Assembly (NCBI GenBank): GCA_914767715.1
Contig: OU612070.1
Span: 23,362,025-23,426,024, forward strand
DNA: 64,000 bases
Reading direction: 5' to 3'
DNA from: Membranipora membranacea
Taxonomy: Eukaryota > Bryozoa > Gymnolaemata > Cheilostomatida > Membraniporidae
The translations under genes were made by a program, and so were the position numbers. Shown in pieces: positions 63,701-64,000 of this stretch (positions are counted from its first letter, which is position 1; every line of letters starts with the position of its first letter). Below the pieces are notes generated by a model that searched no databases, was not told where the DNA came from, and saw only the letters and a program-made list of their open reading frames with translations.

Positions 63701-64000
63701 GCGTATCCTTTCTTCTTCTTAGTATCACTCATGTAAGGTGTTGTTATTGTCAAATTTTGGTTATTTATGAGAAAATTCTGAAGAGAACTTTTCACACCCA
63801 ACTGTCTAGCATGACGTCACTCACAACCAATAATAACAATTTTGAATACGGAGTATAGGATCATTTTTATTTATTTACAGGCGAAACACTAATAAAACTA
63901 ACTGATGATATGCTACCAGAGAGATGCTTAGGAGGCTCAAGTATACATGGAGATATTCTGGCTGTCGCATGTCCGGAACAAAATGAGTTGCGGTTATTCA
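57737..64000 (+). CDS. RBCC-like gene E: coiled coil and propeller exons only, runs off window
   Basis: Exons 57737-58025, 58472-59167 and 63881-64000 (cut by the window edge about 14 bases short of the expected stop) match exons 5-7 of gene A with open frames. Exon 5 begins MLAVRSGRQ as in gene C. Upstream exons are missing and replaced by the EF-hand remnant, as in C. The last base of exon 5 changed from G to A, so its donor reads AAA/GTATGA, weaker than in A and C, and the joint codon becomes Asn instead of Asp. Intron 6 is 4.7 kb because a LINE sits in it on the opposite strand. The coding exons are very close to A. A truncated ligase-less protein or a young pseudogene are both possible. 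Confidence 0.6.
59637..62486 (-). CDS. LINE ORF2: AP endonuclease plus reverse transcriptase (949 aa)
   Basis: The N-terminal part is an APE-type endonuclease: HLNIRGI with N36, SETF with E63, the IYRPP block, GDFN with D169 and N171, LLDHIYTN near 209-216, and SDH at 232-234. The reverse transcriptase has TPVFKGGDPNDPSNYRPIS (about 511-529), block A FLDFCKAFD with D596, GVPQGSILAP (652-661) and YADD (683-686), so all catalytic Asp residues are present. No RNase H domain or zinc knuckle is obvious in the last 200 residues. The layout and motifs fit the CR1/jockey-like branch of LINEs, but the exact clade needs a tree. It nicks target DNA and reverse-transcribes the element RNA at the nick. 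Its ATG overlaps the ORF1 stop (ATGAGTAA), suggesting reinitiation or coupled translation. Confidence 0.93.
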   Translation of the reverse strand: MSKLQTTSQPFNTNFSQPNFDTLKVIKNRFSFAHLNIRGITSKIDEVRHILSTYNFSIFGLSETFLDGNKPDSFYQIPSYDMLRRDRKPRPGGGIICYIKQGIQYELINDFNHIIDESITIKIRHKASHAFLISFIYRPPNSLISWNDSLRLYLDCCTKHTEEVIILGDFNVNLLENSRKKKWLPIFSRFSFKQMVNEPTRVSENSSSLLDHIYTNKDCNLRHTSVLKTAVSDHYLTYSIRKIGVVPSVKKFKISFNDFSRMTPENLRRSFSDVNWDIIRYLRSSSEMIESFNQLFLEKISLNVRRKVRFVKTEVLPPWLDIEVSRQMKIRDSLKRSQNWDDYKKQRNLVTNLINKKKKTYFSGLVKNSANNNTKPIWDALNIGKTKNKSSSSSSTLTSKDLNNHFSTIADILGHGFKKENHSKNTPEIRDNLLPTNSQEKFLSNFKRFTPASICLYLKSFSDKKSTGPDGISVMMLKKTLPFVVYILTDIFNQILIEGDFPKCWKTARVTPVFKGGDPNDPSNYRPISILPILSKIFEKHINKCLMTFLTDIKAIHPLQSGFRSNYSCSDAVHKVVSDVLHQKQKNRCVIGMFLDFCKAFDCVNHDILFNKLASYKIIGPSLKLIKSFLDDRQQYVFYNQIASEKKPINIGVPQGSILAPTLFLVFINDMLNLPLSSTAYAYADDTVFICHQKDPQSLEQHCRGDLGVIQEWCYNNRMTINIKKSHYLVFGNAKHKFDLKFSNTTLLQSSTTKLLGFTISDSMSFDNHIELIKTKIQKNTNLLQLCRTFLTTQSARQFYFQFIHCHIINGIQFFLNISPKYQLDSLYVYQKAALRIIANIHYNPVQLSNTFFLCRTLKILPLPSLLIYFSSLYAYRIMYNNTPSYINDLFLSRNRRYPKRDNFLILPPNDKLNIAIASSFNNLPLSIRSLSKVTSFKSGVFKYLLFQL
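62479..63801 (-). CDS. LINE ORF1: RNase H1-type hybrid-binding domain, coiled coil, RNA-binding C-terminus (440 aa)
   Basis: Residues about 34-79 (FYAVATGKTTGIFKNW, then GASFKGFRTLENAERYL) fit the small N-terminal domain of eukaryotic RNase H1 and caulimovirus-type viroplasmin, which grips RNA/DNA hybrids. No RNase H catalytic domain follows. A Cys pair (CTNC), a heptad-like helical stretch (LALQVKTLTSDVAYLRKTLE onward) and a basic linker come next. The last 170 residues (KCIVLHNLARP, then KFIIQIEDDTQRTRIIEGW, FRALCVKRLRDRDDRPL) look like the RRM plus C-terminal nucleic-acid-binding fold of LINE ORF1 proteins. It probably trimerises and coats element RNA. The chosen start gives 440 residues; M24 (MSDTKKKK) is an equally good start. 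Confidence 0.82.
   Translation of the reverse strand: MGVKSSLQNFLINNQNLTITTPYMSDTKKKKGYAFYAVATGKTTGIFKNWLKCNDSVNKVSGASFKGFRTLENAERYLNKAGVQCTWVDFEQEYVDALDELESSKSRSRSPLKGIINKNFDIGNSTSDTGICTFSKSSHQAPTMTTSECTNCKYLALQVKTLTSDVAYLRKTLELLEGKYSDNTINIEKKMSCLGEDIKVLSTEMKSMTDELKNHKVLASDVLKRNIVHQNTRSNTEKKDEPIQWRREQTKYNNQNKTTSIFNWKKCIVLHNLARPQEIEKDEIRLHLCKVFGPMDITIINKYQFSREYPDRCKFIIQIEDDTQRTRIIEGWKTNFLGGSSMRHTVAKPTNILIVPNVPLAFGEEDILRDVNHEFRALCVKRLRDRDDRPLRAISIQFQSENETKKAMEIGKIKFPSMYNIILSLKTPGDKRNTTRHIDE

Larger units (their letters stand above)
59369..63828 (-). mobile_element. Near full-length non-LTR retrotransposon (LINE), apparently intact
   Basis: Minus-strand element of about 4.46 kb. Its poly(A) tail appears as 23 T at 59369-59391. 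It has a 3' UTR of about 245 bases, ORF2 (59637-62486), ORF1 (62479-63801) and a very short 5' leader. The empty site is visible in gene A (near 12074, GGGTCATGACAATAATAAC) and C, so the insertion followed the duplication. A clean target duplication is not evident. Both frames are open, so the insertion is recent. Confidence 0.92.

Overview
The window is animal genomic DNA: AT-rich, with genes split by GT-AG introns, full of DNA transposons, LINEs and tRNA-derived SINE-like units, and carrying metazoan protein families (a caspase, RING/B-box/coiled-coil proteins and CYP2-like cytochrome P450s). It looks like an invertebrate. I cannot name the species from sequence alone.

Layout: (1) 1-1421, the 3' two exons of a caspase. 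(2) 3942-12265, RBCC gene A, a complete 7-exon TRIM-like gene (RING, two B-boxes, acidic linker, coiled coil, C-terminal beta-propeller-like region), with a 2.8 kb hAT-type element in intron 2. (3) 13232-20525, P450 copy 1 on the minus strand, 7 exons, 500 aa. (4) 20.7-21.7 kb, a truncated MITE and a decayed LINE piece. (5) 22694-27554, RBCC gene B, 649 aa. (6) 28749-29712, the tail exons of a calmodulin-like EF-hand gene on the minus strand, lacking its EF-hand exons. (7) 30547-32464, RBCC gene C, only the last three exons. (8) 33546-42134, P450 copy 2, with a 38-bp satellite expanded in one intron. (9) 44.3-48.8 kb, a hAT MITE and a disabled PIF/Harbinger transposon. (10) 49.1-49.6 kb, two adjacent 15-bp minisatellites. 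(11) 50151-54212, RBCC gene D, a pseudogene with no RING exon and two stops. (12) 55337-57720, a second and decayed EF-hand gene. (13) 57737-64000, RBCC gene E, again only the last three exons, with a near-intact 4.5 kb LINE in its last intron.

The order shows an ancestral block [B-type RBCC (+), EF-hand gene (-), A-type RBCC (+), P450 (-)] copied in tandem. Unit 0 keeps A and P450-1. Unit 1 has B, EF, C and P450-2. Unit 2 has D, EF and E and runs off the window, so a third P450 may follow. Introns and intergenic stretches are alignable between units, so the duplications are recent or homogenised by conversion.

Functionally, the RBCC proteins would be E3 ubiquitin ligases with a propeller recognition module. 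Replacement differences between paralogs cluster in one propeller loop, as in recognition proteins that diversify. The linkage to a caspase and P450s may be chance.
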